DNA of 5,267 nt from Myxococcales bacterium (GTDB taxonomy: Bacteria; Myxococcota; Myxococcia; Myxococcales; Myxococcaceae): positions 1 through 5,267 of the forward strand of contig VFKJ01000913.1 of assembly GCA_009885595.1 (NCBI GenBank), read 5' to 3'. The notes beneath the pieces are model-generated. The model ran no database searches and was not told where the DNA came from. It saw only the letters and a program-made list of their open reading frames with translations. Shown piece by piece: positions 5,154-5,267 of the stretch. How positions within the stretch are numbered: the first letter of the stretch is position 1; every line of letters starts with the position of its first letter. The position numbers and the translations under genes are program-made.

Positions 5154-5267
5154 CAGCTCGGGCTGCTCGACGAACTTGATCACCTCGTAGGCGAACTCCG
5201 CGCCCGTGGCGCCATCGATCACCCGGTGATCGAACGCGAACGAGAACAGCATGATGGGCTTGATGAC
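5133..5267 (-). CDS. 2-oxo-acid dehydrogenase E2 acyltransferase, C-terminal 44 residues (partial)
   Basis: The minus strand is open from the right edge to a TGA at 5135-5133 and reads VIKPIMLFSFAFDHRVIDGA, then TGAEFAYEVIKFVEQPELLL and VDMV. The D-H-R-x-x-D-G run (fragment residues 13-19) is the active-site signature of the catalytic domain of dihydrolipoamide acyltransferases. Its His and Asp act in moving the acyl group from lipoyl to CoA. The preceding K-P-I-M and the following helix with P-E-L-L-L at the end are usual for the C-terminus of this family. The full protein would normally also carry lipoyl and subunit-binding domains, which lie outside the window, so I cannot say whether it serves pyruvate, 2-oxoglutarate or branched-chain acids, or is a stand-alone catalytic domain. 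It is convergent with the upstream gene and its 3' end overlaps a hairpin. Confidence 0.85.
   Translation of the reverse strand, partial: VIKPIMLFSFAFDHRVIDGATGAEFAYEVIKFVEQPELLLVDMV

Noticed and set aside
5151..5168. Inverted repeat GAGCAGC...GCTGCTC near the right edge
   Set aside because: It lies wholly in the E2 coding sequence and is explained by the codons for E-Q-P-E-L-L; only seven pairs and no accompanying signal.

Overview
The window is GC-rich (most codons end in G or C). It carries single-copy housekeeping genes beside small conserved-hypothetical genes, and the gene content and protein style point to a myxobacterium (Myxococcota, probably Cystobacterineae). This rests on the long N-terminal extension of RecG, a multi-zinc-ribbon protein and a stand-alone FHA protein. 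It is an inference, not a database result.

Layout. The left three quarters are one tightly packed minus-strand gene run, read right to left: greA (transcript-cleavage factor), recG (branched-DNA helicase, overlapping greA by 11 bp), a 188-residue triple zinc-ribbon protein (26 bp gap), a 112-residue two-helix membrane protein (34 bp gap), and the first 14 codons of another gene leaving the left edge (1 bp gap). An 85-bp divergent intergenic region (4038-4122) separates greA from a plus-strand FHA-domain gene. A plus-strand gene for a small two-helix membrane protein follows. Its 74-bp upstream gap carries a good match to a sigma-54 (-24/-12) promoter and a strong Shine-Dalgarno. At the right edge, converging on it, is the last 44 codons of a 2-oxo-acid dehydrogenase E2 acyltransferase, recognised by its DHRxxDG active-site motif.

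How the genes relate. GreA rescues backtracked RNA polymerase and RecG remodels stalled forks and R-loops, so a coupled greA-recG unit plausibly joins two functions that deal with transcription-replication trouble. The downstream zinc-ribbon and membrane genes share the transcript layout but have no evident mechanistic link. The FHA protein is a phosphothreonine-reading module of a kind common in myxobacterial Ser/Thr kinase signalling.

Most notable signals. (1) Two adjacent palindromic elements lie inside recG, in frame, and encode a linker between the N-terminal extension and the wedge domain. (2) There is a candidate sigma-54 promoter before the small membrane protein. (3) A 10-bp tandem direct repeat sits in the greA/FHA divergent promoter region. 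(4) The zinc-ribbon protein has an 18-19-residue repeat in its linker. I found no CRISPR array, tRNA, rRNA, transposase, phage gene or obvious new defence or biosynthetic system; this is mainly a housekeeping region.
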